The notes under the pieces: generated by a model | Seen by the model: only the letters and a program-made list of their open reading frames with translations | The model's database searches: none | Told to the model about the DNA's origin: nothing | Part shown: positions 29,324 through 41,265 of the stretch, one piece after another | Layout of the letters: every line of letters starts with the position of its first letter | How positions within the stretch are numbered: position 1 is the stretch's first letter | Program-made: the position numbers and the translations under genes | From: Helicobacter pylori Shi112 | Lineage (GTDB): Bacteria > Campylobacterota > Campylobacteria > Campylobacterales > Helicobacteraceae | DNA: 64,000 bases | Reading direction: 5' to 3' | Assembly (NCBI RefSeq): GCF_000277405.1 | Contig: NC_017741.1 | Location: 806,001 to 870,000 of the forward strand

Positions 29324-30417
29324 AACATGCCGCCTTTTTTGTGGGGCTTTTTATCGTTTTATTTTTAATTATAATGAAGCACCAAACCCCCCCCTATGCT
29401 TTTTTGCACAATCAAACCCTTTCAACCAAAAGCCCCCCCTATTTCACACAATTCACTATCCCTAAACCAGATGGTGCTTTAAGCGTGCATGCGAGCGCTT
29501 TAATCAGCTTGCCTAACGATAACCTTTTGAGCGCTTATTTTAGCGGCACTAAAGAAGGGGCAAGGGATGTGACAATCAGCGCGAATCTTTTTGACAGCAA
29601 GATCAATCGCTGGAGTGAAGCCTTCATCATTTTAACCAAAGAAGAGCTTTCTTATTATTCGCATGAATACATCAAAAAACTAGGTAACCCCTTGCTTTTT
29701 TTGCATGGCGATAAAATTTTGTTGTTTGTCGTAGGGGTGAGCATGGGCGGGTGGGCCACTTCTAAAATCTATCAACTTGAAAGCGCTTTAGAGCCGATTC
29801 ACTTTAAGTTTGTGCAAAAACTCTCTTTAAGCCCTTTTTTAAACTTAAGCCATTTGATAAGGAATAAGCCTTTAAACACCACTGATGGCGGGTTTATGCT
29901 ACCGCTTTACCACGAATTAGCCACCCAATACCCCTTGTTGTTGAAATTTGACAAACACAATAACCCAAGAGAGCTTTTAAGGCCTAATGCCCTAAACCAC
30001 CAGCTCCAGCCAAGCCTAACCCCCTTTAAAGACTGCGCTGTCATGGCGTTTAGAAACCATTCTTTTAAAGATAGCCTCATGCTAGAAACCTGTAAAACCC
30101 CCACCGCTTGGCAAAAACCCATGCTTACGAATTTGAAAAACTTGAATGACGCTTTGAACTTGATCAATTTAAACAAAGAATTGTATTTGATCCACAACCC
30201 TAGCGATTCATCACTGCGTCGTAAAGAACTCTTGCTTTCTAAATTAGAAAACTCAAACTCTTTTAAAACCTTAAAAATTTTAGATAAAGCAAATGAAGTG
30301 AGTTACCCAAGCTATAGTCTTAATTCTCATTTTATAGATATTGTCTATACCTACAACCGCTCTCATATCAAGCACATCCGTTTTAATATGGCTTATTTAA
30401 AATCCCTTCTCAAGTGA
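29299..30417 (+). CDS. Kdo hydrolase subunit, sialidase-like (HP0580-like)
   Basis: Periplasmic sialidase-fold protein of 372 residues. An N-terminal membrane anchor (about 12-26) is followed by a beta-propeller-type domain with Asp-box-like repeats. The pattern [16 protein letters not shown] and [14 protein letters not shown] matches bacterial sialidase-like hydrolases. In H. pylori this protein and its membrane partner (next gene) are needed to remove the Kdo sugar from lipid A, part of the modifications that give polymyxin resistance. The start overlaps pyrC by 25 bp and the membrane partner begins 6 bp later. Confidence 0.82.
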   Translation: MEHSRNRLKHAAFFVGLFIVLFLIIMKHQTPPYAFLHNQTLSTKSPPYFTQFTIPKPDGALSVHASALISLPNDNLLSAYFSGTKEGARDVTISANLFDSKINRWSEAFIILTKEELSYYSHEYIKKLGNPLLFLHGDKILLFVVGVSMGGWATSKIYQLESALEPIHFKFVQKLSLSPFLNLSHLIRNKPLNTTDGGFMLPLYHELATQYPLLLKFDKHNNPRELLRPNALNHQLQPSLTPFKDCAVMAFRNHSFKDSLMLETCKTPTAWQKPMLTNLKNLNDALNLINLNKELYLIHNPSDSSLRRKELLLSKLENSNSFKTLKILDKANEVSYPSYSLNSHFIDIVYTYNRSHIKHIRFNMAYLKSLLK

Positions 30418-30423
30418 TTAGTC

Positions 30424-30978
30424 ATGTTTATACATTCTTCTTACACGCTGAGTTTTGTATGGCTTTTTTTAATTTTCTTTTTTTTCAAAAATAAGCCATT
30501 GGGTTTGAGATTTTCACTCTCTTTTGTAAGCGTGATTTTAAGCAATACCGCTTTTAAAGACTCTCTATCGCTCAACGCCTTTTTAAGCAGTTTTACAGCC
30601 CCCTTAAGCCCCTTTAGCTGTCTTTTGATCCTTTCTTATGCGCTCTTTTCTTGCCGCCTCCTCCAAAAGCCCCCTTTAGAAACCTTGCAATCTTATAGCG
30701 TCATGCTGTTTTTCAATCTGTTGCTTTTGATAGATATTTTAGGGTTTTTGCCTTTTTCAATTTATCATCATTTCATGGCTTCTCTTATTTTTAGCGCGCT
30801 TTTTTGTGGCAGTTTGTTTTTGAGCAGTCCCTTATTAGGCGTGATCGCTTTAGTGGCGTTATCCAGTTCGCTTTTAATGCGTTCTAATTTTCAAATTTTA
30901 GATTCTTTATTGGATTTCCCCTTGCTTCTTTTTGTCTTTTTTAAGACTTTATCTCTTGTTAAAAAAAGGTTGTATTAA
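30424..30978 (+). CDS. Polytopic membrane partner of the Kdo hydrolase (HP0579-like)
   Basis: The 184 residues are almost entirely hydrophobic, with about five to six membrane helices (for example TLSFVWLFLIFFFF and VMLFFNLLLLIDILGFLPF) and a Lys/Arg C-terminus. No enzymatic motif is visible. The homologous pair in H. pylori acts together as a two-protein Kdo hydrolase; its position directly after the sialidase-like gene supports that role. Confidence 0.75.
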   Translation: MFIHSSYTLSFVWLFLIFFFFKNKPLGLRFSLSFVSVILSNTAFKDSLSLNAFLSSFTAPLSPFSCLLILSYALFSCRLLQKPPLETLQSYSVMLFFNLLLLIDILGFLPFSIYHHFMASLIFSALFCGSLFLSSPLLGVIALVALSSSLLMRSNFQILDSLLDFPLLLFVFFKTLSLVKKRLY

Positions 30979-30983
30979 CGCTC

Positions 30984-33011
30984 ATGAAATCCCTATCCCA
31001 TGCCCTTTTTTCGCTTTTTTTAAAAGGTTTTTATTTCACCTTTTTTATGAGCTTGTTGTTTGTGTTTAATCGTATCGGCTTTATCCTTTATACTGGCTAT
31101 TATAAGCATGCTTTAAAAAACCCTATTTTTGATGAAATCATCAAAACCCTATTCAATGGAGCAAGATACGATAATCGTGTGGTTTCAAGCTTAGCGATTC
31201 TTTTTATCATCATCGGGTTATTGGGGTTATTTGCCCCTAAACACCAAACCAAAATGCTTAATATTACGGCGTATTTTTCTATCGCTATTATCCTGTTTTT
31301 AAACATTGCAAACATTGTTTATTATGGCATTTATGGGAATGTGTTTGATGAAAATTTATTGGAATTTTTGCATGAAGACACGCTCACGATTTTAAAAATG
31401 AGCGGGGAATACCCTATTTTTTCCAGTTTTTCACTCTTTGTGATCCTTAGCGTTTTAATCTCTTTTATCTATTTCAAACTCCAAAACGCCCTTTTTAAAC
31501 CCAATGTTTATCAAGCCACCAAACCCCTTAAAACTTTCATTTTATTTACGCTTTTTGCACTCATGCAAATGTTTTACATTAACGCGCAATTGAGCTTTGT
31601 TGGCGCGTCTTTAGATCTCAGCATAGAGCCAGCCAAAGATCCTTTTTTAATGAAAATTACCCCCGGGGCGTTTCGCAACCTTTATCTTTTGGCACGCAAT
31701 TACAGACAAAGCCATAACCTTAAATTCAGCGATTTTGCTAAAGGATCGCCCCTAGAAGTGGCGAAAAATTATTTCAATCTTAAAGAAAACCCCTCAAACA
31801 ACCTCTATGAGTTGCTTTCTCAAACAAGCCGCAACAATTCCAATCAAACCATTCAACATGTTTTTTATATCGTTTCAGAGTCTTTGAGTTCATGGCATTT
31901 TGATCCAAAATTTGACGCCATAGGGCTAACGAGCGCTTTACAAGATTTGGTTAAAAAAGAGCATGCCTACATGCTTTCTGCTTTTATTGAAAGCGCCCCA
32001 CGGACCGTTAAAAGCCTAGATGTCCAAATCACAGGCTTGCCTTATATCAATGATAATAATTTAGTCAATTCAGGAGTGATTCTTCCTAGCTTTCCTATGG
32101 CGATTGGCAATATCACAAAAACTCTGGGTTATAGAAACAACTTTTATTATGGGGGTAGCGGGATTTGGAACAAACTAACTAGTTTCACCAAAAAACAAGG
32201 TTTTCACGCCCTTTATTTCAATAACCACCTCTTAGAATTTGCCAAAAACAAGCCCTACCCTAAGCCCATAGAAAGCAACTGGGGAGTGCATGATAATATT
32301 TTATTTGACTATATTTTAGAAAACACCAACCCCAATGAAAAAACTTTCAGCATGGTCATGACTTTAAGCAACCACGCGATCAAAAATGTGAATCTCAAAG
32401 CCTTTGGCGTGCCTTTAGAAAAAATCCAAAAATTTGTGGAAAACACCCCCAAAGCAGAAAATCTACCGGACGCTAATTCTTTAGGGCATATTTACTGGTA
32501 TGACAAAGTGGTAGTCAATTTCATCCAAAAAGCCAGCCAAAAATTCCCTAACTCGCTTTTTATCATCACAGGGGATCATTTTGACAGGAGTTATGAATAC
32601 GCTAAAAACGATTTATATACGATTAAATCCGTGCCGCTTATTTTGTTCGCCCCTACTTTAAAGCCTGAAAAAATCAGTCAAGTCGGATCGCATTTGGACA
32701 TCGCTCCTACGATTGTTGAACTAGTCGCTCCTAAAGGTTTTCAATTTGTGAGTTTTGGAAAGCCTTTATTTTCTAACAATACAACAAACCCTCCAAGCCA
32801 CCCCAATTACGCGCTGGGTTATGAAGCGATCGCTACCAAAGATTATTTTTATAACCCCAGTTTGGGGTTAAGGTATTTGAACGAAAATTACAAAGAACAA
32901 AAGGATAAACAAAACGACAAAATAGAAGCTTCTCAGTTTTACCAGCAATTAGAATCCTTAAAAGCTCTCAGTTATTACTTGCTCTATCATGGGGCTAATC
33001 TTAAAGATTGA
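30984..33011 (+). CDS. Membrane sulfatase / LTA-synthase-type phosphotransferase (HP0578-like)
   Basis: The 675 residues have five N-terminal membrane helices (about residues 15-190) and a periplasmic sulfatase-fold domain. Active-site elements visible are FYIVSESLSSWHF (near 292-304), GSGIWNKLTSF, SNWGVHDNILFDYI, ITGDHFDRSYEY (near 530) and the closing LILFAP. In LTA synthases the nucleophile after the ES is a Thr; the equivalent here appears to be Ser. Lipoteichoic acid is absent from Gram-negatives, so transfer of a phospholipid head group to an envelope glycan or lipid A is more likely. It lies 6 bp after the Kdo hydrolase pair. Confidence 0.78.
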   Translation: MKSLSHALFSLFLKGFYFTFFMSLLFVFNRIGFILYTGYYKHALKNPIFDEIIKTLFNGARYDNRVVSSLAILFIIIGLLGLFAPKHQTKMLNITAYFSIAIILFLNIANIVYYGIYGNVFDENLLEFLHEDTLTILKMSGEYPIFSSFSLFVILSVLISFIYFKLQNALFKPNVYQATKPLKTFILFTLFALMQMFYINAQLSFVGASLDLSIEPAKDPFLMKITPGAFRNLYLLARNYRQSHNLKFSDFAKGSPLEVAKNYFNLKENPSNNLYELLSQTSRNNSNQTIQHVFYIVSESLSSWHFDPKFDAIGLTSALQDLVKKEHAYMLSAFIESAPRTVKSLDVQITGLPYINDNNLVNSGVILPSFPMAIGNITKTLGYRNNFYYGGSGIWNKLTSFTKKQGFHALYFNNHLLEFAKNKPYPKPIESNWGVHDNILFDYILENTNPNEKTFSMVMTLSNHAIKNVNLKAFGVPLEKIQKFVENTPKAENLPDANSLGHIYWYDKVVVNFIQKASQKFPNSLFIITGDHFDRSYEYAKNDLYTIKSVPLILFAPTLKPEKISQVGSHLDIAPTIVELVAPKGFQFVSFGKPLFSNNTTNPPSHPNYALGYEAIATKDYFYNPSLGLRYLNENYKEQKDKQNDKIEASQFYQQLESLKALSYYLLYHGANLKD

Positions 33012-33089
33012 CAAACTGAGTTTTTAATTCCATTAAACGCATGATTTTTGCTACAATAATAGGATTTTAATGGATAAAGGACAATAAGC

Positions 33090-33962
33090 ATGCCAAACAC
33101 GGGCGTTGTTTTATTAGACGGGCAAGCGCTAGCTTATGATATAGAAAAAGATTTGAAAAATAAAATCCAAATAATAACCGCACAAACGCATAAACGCCCC
33201 AAACTAGCCGTGATTTTAGTGGGGAAAGATCCCGCTAGTATCACTTATGTCAATATGAAGATCAAAGCATGCGAAAGGGTGGGCATGGATTTTGACTTAA
33301 AAACCCTCCAAGAAAATATTACTGAGGCCAAATTGCTGTCCTTGATTAAAGATTACAATACCGATCAAAACATTTCAGGCGTTTTAGTCCAGCTCCCCCT
33401 ACCCAGACACATTGATACTAAAATGGTTTTAGAAGCCATTGACCCCAATAAAGATGTGGATGGTTTCCACCCCCTTAATATCGGCAAGCTCTGCACTCAA
33501 AAAGAATCGTTTCTGCCAGCTACCCCTATGGGCGTGATGCGTCTTTTAGAGCATTATCATATTGAAATCAAGGGTAAGGATGTGGCGATTATTGGGGCGA
33601 GCAATATCATTGGAAAACCTTTGAGCATGCTCATGTTAAACGCTGGGGCTAGCGTGAGCGTGTGCCATATTTTGACTAAAGACATTAGCTTTTACACCCA
33701 AAACGCTGATATTGTCTGCGTGGGTGTGGGTAAGCCTGATTTGATTAAAGCGAGCATGTTAAAAAAAGGGGCTGTAGTGGTGGATATTGGGATCAATCAT
33801 TTGAATGATGGGCGTATCGTGGGCGATGTGGATTTTAACAACGCGCAAAAAGTCGCCGGTTTTATCACCCCTGTGCCTAAAGGCGTGGGGCCTATGACGA
33901 TTGTTTCGCTTTTAGAAAACACTCTCATCGCTTTTGAAAAACAACAAAGGAAGGGACTTTAA
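33090..33962 (+). CDS. folD: Methylenetetrahydrofolate dehydrogenase / cyclohydrolase
   Basis: Bifunctional one-carbon enzyme interconverting methylene-, methenyl- and formyl-tetrahydrofolate. The 290 residues include the [13 protein letters not shown] active-site Lys region (near 50), [26 protein letters not shown] and the nucleotide loop [16 protein letters not shown] (near 168). This last has GAS where many homologues have GRS. It closes with [18 protein letters not shown]. It is joined to lepB with no gap between stop and start. Confidence 0.95.
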   Translation: MPNTGVVLLDGQALAYDIEKDLKNKIQIITAQTHKRPKLAVILVGKDPASITYVNMKIKACERVGMDFDLKTLQENITEAKLLSLIKDYNTDQNISGVLVQLPLPRHIDTKMVLEAIDPNKDVDGFHPLNIGKLCTQKESFLPATPMGVMRLLEHYHIEIKGKDVAIIGASNIIGKPLSMLMLNAGASVSVCHILTKDISFYTQNADIVCVGVGKPDLIKASMLKKGAVVVDIGINHLNDGRIVGDVDFNNAQKVAGFITPVPKGVGPMTIVSLLENTLIAFEKQQRKGL

Positions 33963-34835
33963 ATGAAATTTTTACGCTCTGTTTATGCGTTTTGCTCCAG
34001 TTGGGTAGGAACGATCACTATTGTGCTGTTGGTTATCTTTTTTATCGCGCAAGCCTTTATCATTCCCTCTCGCTCTATGGTAGGCACGCTCTATGAGGGC
34101 GACATGCTCTTTGTCAAAAAATTTTCTTACGGCATACCCATTCCTAAAATCCCATGGATTGAGCTCCCTGTTATGCCTGATTTTAAAAATAACGGGCATT
34201 TGATAGAGGGGGATCGCCCTAAGCGCGGCGAAGTGGTGGTGTTTATCCCTCCCCATGAAAAAAAATCTTACTATGTCAAAAGGAATTTTGCCATTGGAGG
34301 CGATGAGGTGTTATTCACTAATGAGGGGCTTTATTTGCACCCTTTTGAAAGCGACACAGACAAAAATTACATCGCTAAACATTACCCTAACGCCATGACT
34401 AAAGAATTTATGGGTAAAATTTTTGTTTTAAACCCTTATAAAAGTGAGCATCCGGGTATCCATTACCAAAAAGACAATGAAACCTTCCACTTAATGGAGC
34501 AGTTAGCCACTCAAGGCGCAGAAGCCAATATCAGCATGCAACTCATTCAAATGGAGGGCGAAAAGGTATTTTACAAGAAAATCAATAACGATGAATTTTT
34601 CATGATCGGCGATAACAGAGATAATTCTAGCGACTCGCGCTTTTGGGGGAGTGTGGCTTATAAAAACATCGTGGGTTCGCCATGGATTGTTTATTTCAGT
34701 TTGAGTTTAAAAAATAGCCTGGAAATGGACGCAGAAAATAACCCCAAAAAACGCTATCTGGTGCGTTGGGAGCGCATGTTTAAAAGCGTTGAAGGCTTAG
34801 AAAAAATCATTAAAAAAGAAAAAGCAACGCCTTAA
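33963..34835 (+). CDS. lepB: Type I signal peptidase LepB
   Basis: Inner-membrane Ser/Lys protease that cleaves Sec signal peptides. The 290 residues start with one helix (WVGTITIVLLVIFFIAQAFII). The catalytic Ser lies in IPSRSMVGTL (near 37) and the Lys in YYVKRNFAIGGDEV (near 103). Box E is IGDNRDNSSDSRFWG (near 218). It starts immediately after folD and is followed 8 bp later by an M50 protease gene. Confidence 0.95.
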   Translation: MKFLRSVYAFCSSWVGTITIVLLVIFFIAQAFIIPSRSMVGTLYEGDMLFVKKFSYGIPIPKIPWIELPVMPDFKNNGHLIEGDRPKRGEVVVFIPPHEKKSYYVKRNFAIGGDEVLFTNEGLYLHPFESDTDKNYIAKHYPNAMTKEFMGKIFVLNPYKSEHPGIHYQKDNETFHLMEQLATQGAEANISMQLIQMEGEKVFYKKINNDEFFMIGDNRDNSSDSRFWGSVAYKNIVGSPWIVYFSLSLKNSLEMDAENNPKKRYLVRWERMFKSVEGLEKIIKKEKATP

Positions 34836-34843
34836 GGTTTTTT

Positions 34844-35542
34844 GTGCAATTTTTTGATTCCTCTTTAGAAAGTTTTATCACCACCTTAATGAAGATTCTA
34901 GCCCTTTTAATCGCTATCATAGGGCATGAGATCATGCATGGCTTGAGCGCGTTTTTATTTGGGGACAGGAGCGCTAAAGACGCTAATCGTTTGAGTTTAA
35001 ACCCTATCAGGCATTTGGACATGATGGGATCGGTGCTTTTACCGGCTTTATTACTCATTTTTCAAGCCCCTTTTTTGTTTGGGTGGGCTAAACCCGTGCC
35101 CGTGGATATGCGCTATATTGTTTCTCAAAAAGGCTCTCTGGCATGCGTAGTGGTGAGTTTAGCCGGGGTGGCTTATAATTTCATCTTGGCCGTTCTGCTC
35201 GCTTCCATCACGCATTTGAGCTTCCAAAAACTAGGGATCAACGCTTTAAGCATCAATGAATTGAACCTTTATCAGCTCGCTTTAGTAACCTTTCTCATTC
35301 AAGGCATTCTTTATAATCTTGTCTTAGGCGTTTTCAATAGCCTCCCTATCCCGCCCTTAGACGGCTCCAAAGCGTTAGGCTTTTTAGCGTTGCATTTTAA
35401 AAGTGCGTTTTTATTGGAATGGTTTTCTAAAATGGAACGCTACGGCTTGTTGGTAGTGTTTATCTTTTTGTTTATCCCCCCTTTATCGGAGTTTTTTATC
35501 CATGCACCCACAAGATTTTTATTTTACTTACTCCTTTCTTAA
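34844..35542 (+). CDS. Site-2-protease-family (M50) membrane metalloprotease
   Basis: Intramembrane zinc protease of 232 residues and about six helices. The HExxH motif appears as GHEIMHGLSAF (near 27), and the second metal motif as NSLPIPPLDGSKAL (near 164-177). The start at 34844 is an alternative codon (GTG); the first methionine in the frame is some 17 residues in. Small S2P enzymes of this subgroup often act on membrane-embedded peptides. No substrate is suggested by the neighbours. Confidence 0.85.
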   Translation: MQFFDSSLESFITTLMKILALLIAIIGHEIMHGLSAFLFGDRSAKDANRLSLNPIRHLDMMGSVLLPALLLIFQAPFLFGWAKPVPVDMRYIVSQKGSLACVVVSLAGVAYNFILAVLLASITHLSFQKLGINALSINELNLYQLALVTFLIQGILYNLVLGVFNSLPIPPLDGSKALGFLALHFKSAFLLEWFSKMERYGLLVVFIFLFIPPLSEFFIHAPTRFLFYLLLS

Positions 35543-35562
35543 TCTTTCATCAAGGAGAGCTT

Positions 35563-36018
35563 ATGAATAAGCCCTTAAAGCCTTCTCAAATTTTTATAGG
35601 AAGCGATCATGCAGGGTTGCATCTTGCAGAGTTTGTCCAACATTTTTTAGAAGACAAGGATTTTAAGATCCAAGCTTTTTTACCCGCTATGAGAGTGGAT
35701 TACCCTGATTACGCAAAGTTAGTGTGCCAAAAGGTCCTAGAAAATGCGCAAAGCTATGGCATTTTAGTGTGCGCTACAGGGATAGGCATGAGCATGGGCG
35801 CTAATCGTTTTAAGGGTATTAGAGCCGCTTTGTGCCTTGATGCTTACATGGCTAAAATGACTCGCTTGCACAATAACGCTAATGTCTTGTGTTTGGGCGA
35901 AAAGATTAGCGGTATTGGCGTGGTGGAAAGCATTTTAGAAGCGTTTTTCTCTACAGAATTTGAACAAGGCCGTCATGTGTTGCGCATCCAAAAACTAGAT
36001 GAATCGCTGAAATCATAA
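35563..36018 (+). CDS. rpiB: Ribose-5-phosphate isomerase B
   Basis: Interconverts ribulose-5-phosphate and ribose-5-phosphate. The 151 residues show GSDHAGLHLAEFVQ at the N-terminus and the active-site segment LVCATGIGMSMGANRFKGIR (near 66-85) with the catalytic Cys. A GGAG ribosome site precedes the ATG. Confidence 0.93.
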   Translation: MNKPLKPSQIFIGSDHAGLHLAEFVQHFLEDKDFKIQAFLPAMRVDYPDYAKLVCQKVLENAQSYGILVCATGIGMSMGANRFKGIRAALCLDAYMAKMTRLHNNANVLCLGEKISGIGVVESILEAFFSTEFEQGRHVLRIQKLDESLKS

Positions 36019-36029
36019 ACCTAATATAG

Positions 36030-36035
36030 TATAAT
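36030..36035 (+). promoter_or_regulatory. -10 box ahead of the coiled-coil membrane protein gene
   Basis: TATAAT, 36 bp before the ATG at 36071, with an AAGGAT ribosome site between. Confidence 0.5.
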
Positions 36036-36070
36036 TACATCGTTTCGTTAAAAAGGATATTTTAATAGGC

Positions 36071-36403
36071 ATGTTCACCCAATGGTTTATCATCACTATC
36101 GCTATTGTTTTTATCCTTTATATGGGTGTGCGCACTTTCTTTTTTAAAACCGTGGCTAAACGGCAAGAACGCACCAACGCATCCATGAAGCTCACCTTAC
36201 AAGAAGCTGAAATTTTGATCCAAAAACACCAGTTGCAACTCCAAAGGGCTTTAGGCAATATTGACATTCTTACCCAAGAAATGAGCTCGTTAAAAACAGA
36301 ACTAAAAGCCCTTAAACAGCGCAACTCTGAATACAAAGGCGAATCGGATAAATATAAAAATCGTATTAAAGAATTGGAGCAAAAAATAGAAGCTCTCCTT
36401 TAA
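36071..36403 (+). CDS. Membrane-anchored coiled-coil protein of unknown function
   Basis: The 110 residues have one N-terminal helix (WFIITIAIVFILYMGVRTFFF). A long charged heptad region follows (TLQEAEILIQKHQLQLQRA, then LKTELKALKQR and IKELEQKIEALL), so most of the protein is a cytoplasmic coiled coil. No family is recognised. It has its own -10 box; apt follows 57 bp later with another. Confidence 0.75.
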   Translation: MFTQWFIITIAIVFILYMGVRTFFFKTVAKRQERTNASMKLTLQEAEILIQKHQLQLQRALGNIDILTQEMSSLKTELKALKQRNSEYKGESDKYKNRIKELEQKIEALL

Positions 36404-36409
36404 AAACGC

Positions 36410-36415
36410 TATAAT
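36410..36415 (+). promoter_or_regulatory. -10 box of apt
   Basis: TATAAT, about 45 bp before the apt ATG, with AAAGGAT as ribosome site. Confidence 0.5.
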
Positions 36416-36460
36416 AAATCAAAATTATACAACCAATCAGTTATATTAAAGGATATTAAA

Positions 36461-37000
36461 ATGAATGAAACGCTCAAAGAAGAACTTTTACAAAGCATCA
36501 GAGAAGTGAAAGATTACCCTAAAAAAGGGATTTTATTCAAAGACATTACCACACTACTCAACTACCCTAAACTCTTTAGCAAGCTCATTGACGCGCTCAA
36601 AAAACGCTATCTCGCTCTCAATATAGACTTTATCGTGGGCATTGAAGCGAGAGGGTTTATTTTAGGCTCTGCTCTCGCTTATGCACTTGGGGTGGGTTTT
36701 GTGCCTGTGAGGAAAAAGGGCAAACTCCCCGCGCACACCCTATCTCAAAGCTACAGCCTAGAATACGGGAGCGACAGCATAGAAATCCACTCCGACGCTT
36801 TTAGGGGGGTTAAGGGGGTAAGGGTGGTGTTAATTGATGATCTATTAGCCACTGGAGGCACAGCTTTAGCGAGCCTTGAGCTTATCAAAGCCCTACAAGC
36901 CGAATGCATAGAAGCATGCTTTTTGATAGGGTTAAAAGAATTACCGGGTATCCAACTTTTAGAAGAGCGAGTGAAAACCTTTTGTTTGTTAGAGTGCTAG
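36461..37000 (+). CDS. apt: Adenine phosphoribosyltransferase
   Basis: Purine salvage: adenine plus PRPP to AMP. The 179 residues include YPKKGILFKDITTLL (near 20-34) and the PRPP-binding motif VVLIDDLLATGGTALAS (near 124-140). Length and motifs are standard. A DedA gene begins 14 bp later. Confidence 0.94.
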   Translation: MNETLKEELLQSIREVKDYPKKGILFKDITTLLNYPKLFSKLIDALKKRYLALNIDFIVGIEARGFILGSALAYALGVGFVPVRKKGKLPAHTLSQSYSLEYGSDSIEIHSDAFRGVKGVRVVLIDDLLATGGTALASLELIKALQAECIEACFLIGLKELPGIQLLEERVKTFCLLEC

Positions 37001-37014
37001 AATAAGGGTGAATT

Positions 37015-39131
<2,117 letters not shown>

Positions 39132-39132
39132 A

Positions 39133-40233
39133 ATGGGCTTGTCTGTAGGCATTGTGGGTTTGCCTAATGTGGGCAAATCCAGCACCTTTAACGCGCTCAC
39201 TAAAACCCAAAACGCAGAGAGCGCGAATTACCCTTTTTGCACCATTGAACCCAATAAAGCCATCGTGAATGTGCCTGATAGGCGGCTTGATGCGTTGGCT
39301 CAAATAATAAAGCCTGAACGCATTTTGCATTCTGTGGTGGAATTTGTGGATATTGCCGGATTGATTAAGGGAGCGAGCAAAGGGGAGGGTTTAGGCAATC
39401 AATTTTTAGCCAATATCAAGGAATGCGAAGTGATCTTGCAAGTGGTGCGCTGTTTTGAAGATGACAATATCACGCATGTGAACGATAAAATTGACCCCCT
39501 AAACGATATAGAGATCATTGAATTGGAGTTGATTTTAGCGGATATTGCCACTTTAGACAAAAGGATCGATCGCTTGCAAAAAGCCCTAAAAAGCTCAAAA
39601 GACGCTAAAAATCTTTTAGAATGCGCTTTGAGTTTAAAAACGCATTTAGAAGAATTAAAGCCAGCAAAAACTTTTCCTTTGAATGCAAGCGAGGCTTTTT
39701 TAGAATTGGACAAGGAATTGCGTTTTTTATCTAATAAAAAAATGATCTATGCCGCTAATGTGGGCGAAGAAGATTTAAACGCTCTCAATGAGCATGCTAA
39801 AAAAGTCCAAAATTATGCCAAAGATCAAAATAGCGAGTTTGTTGCCTTGTGCGCTAAATTAGAAGAAGAAATGGTTTCTATGAGTGAAGATGAAGTCAAA
39901 GAATTTTTGCAAAGTTTAGGCGTAGAAGAAAGCGGGCTAGAAAAGACCATTCGTTTGAGTTTTAAGGAATTAGGCTTGATCAATTACTTTACCGCTGGAG
40001 TCAAGGAAGTGCGATCATGGACCATTAAAAAAGGCTCTAGCGCGCCTGTGGCTGCTGGGGTGATCCATAAGGATTTTGAAAAAGGCTTTATCAGAGCTGA
40101 AACCATCAGTTACGATGATTTTATCGCTTATAAGGGCGAAGCCGGAGCGAAAGAAAAGGGAGCGTTACGCATTGAAGGTAAGGATTATATCGTTCAAGAT
40201 GGCGATGTGTTGCATTTTCGCTTCAATGTCTAG
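39133..40233 (+). CDS. ychF: Redox-regulated/ribosome-binding ATPase YchF (Obg family)
   Basis: P-loop protein of 366 residues that binds ATP rather than GTP. It shows G1 GLPNVGKSSTFNALT (near 8), G3 VDIAGLIKGASKGEGLGNQF, a helical insertion (about 130-200), and a C-terminal TGS domain ending KDYIVQDGDVLHFRFNV. YchF dampens translation-linked stress responses in other bacteria. It lies one base after pepA and shares its transcript. Confidence 0.94.
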   Translation: MGLSVGIVGLPNVGKSSTFNALTKTQNAESANYPFCTIEPNKAIVNVPDRRLDALAQIIKPERILHSVVEFVDIAGLIKGASKGEGLGNQFLANIKECEVILQVVRCFEDDNITHVNDKIDPLNDIEIIELELILADIATLDKRIDRLQKALKSSKDAKNLLECALSLKTHLEELKPAKTFPLNASEAFLELDKELRFLSNKKMIYAANVGEEDLNALNEHAKKVQNYAKDQNSEFVALCAKLEEEMVSMSEDEVKEFLQSLGVEESGLEKTIRLSFKELGLINYFTAGVKEVRSWTIKKGSSAPVAAGVIHKDFEKGFIRAETISYDDFIAYKGEAGAKEKGALRIEGKDYIVQDGDVLHFRFNV

Positions 40234-40266
40234 TGTCTTTTCAAACAAGCGTTACTATTTTCTGAA

Positions 40267-41139
40267 TTGACACCCAGTAAGAAACTTTTTAAAAAGATCT
40301 ATATAGAGTTAAGCGATATTTGCGGGTTGCAATGTGGTTTTTGCCCTAACCCCAAAAATATCAGAGGCGTGATGCCCTTAGAATTGTTTGAAAAAGTTTG
40401 TGAAGAAGCGGCCCTTTTAACCCAAATTATCACCTTGCATGTCTTAGGCGATCCTTGCAAACTCAACAATTTAAACCACTATCTCAACACCGCTAAACGC
40501 TTTTCTTTGAAAGTGGATTTGGTTACTAGTGGGGTGTATTGGCACGATTTTGAGACGCTTTTACACGATGCAATCTATCAAATTTCTATTTCTTTGGACG
40601 CAGGGCTAGACAATCACAACAAAATCAACCAGCACCGCTATATCCAAAAAATTTTAGAATTTTGCCGCTACAAATTTGAAAAAAACAGCGAAGTGTTTTT
40701 GAATTTACGCATTCAAGACAGCACCCTTGAGAAACACCAGAATTTGATCAAGCCTTTTTTAGAAAGCTTTGAATGTGTTTCTTTAGAGGGTTTAAAAACG
40801 CAAGGGCGCGCTCGTTTGTTTAAAAAAAGTTTTTTGAATATCCAAAAAACCTTTAAATGGCCGAATTTGAACGCCCAAAATCCCTTAAACCAAAAATCAA
40901 AGATCCCCTATTGTTACGGATTAATCAAGCAAATCGCTATTTTATCTAATGGCGTTGTCGTGCCGTGCTGCATGGACACGCAAGCTAATATCAGCCTTGG
41001 GGATTTAAATCATACGCCCTTAAAAGATGTTTTAAAGAGCCAAAAAGCTATGGCTATCAAAACCCATTTTTTAAAGGGCGAAGCGTTAGAACTTTTATGC
41101 AAAAACTGCTCCTACCCTTTGATCCGCTATAAAAAATGA
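40267..41139 (+). CDS. Radical SAM protein with SPASM-like C-terminal cysteines (HP0568-like)
   Basis: The 290 residues contain the radical SAM cluster motif CGLQCGFC (C-x3-C-x2-C, near 18-25) in a KKIYIELSDICGLQCGFCPN context. A C-terminal auxiliary-cluster region follows: IPYCYGLIKQIAILSNGVVVPCCMD near 215-240, then LCKNCSYPL near the end. This layout is shared with peptide- or tRNA-modifying SPASM enzymes. No short precursor peptide gene is evident beside it. The apparent start is a TTG at 40267. Substrate is unknown. Confidence 0.78.
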   Translation: MTPSKKLFKKIYIELSDICGLQCGFCPNPKNIRGVMPLELFEKVCEEAALLTQIITLHVLGDPCKLNNLNHYLNTAKRFSLKVDLVTSGVYWHDFETLLHDAIYQISISLDAGLDNHNKINQHRYIQKILEFCRYKFEKNSEVFLNLRIQDSTLEKHQNLIKPFLESFECVSLEGLKTQGRARLFKKSFLNIQKTFKWPNLNAQNPLNQKSKIPYCYGLIKQIAILSNGVVVPCCMDTQANISLGDLNHTPLKDVLKSQKAMAIKTHFLKGEALELLCKNCSYPLIRYKK

Positions 41140-41265
41140 AATTTGTATCTATTATGGGTTTAAAGTTGCGTTCGCATTGAATGAGGTGTTTGAAAATTCT
41201 TCAATGGTTATTTCTATAACTCACTCTTATCATTTTTAAAAATTTCGTTGTGAGCCATAGGACTT

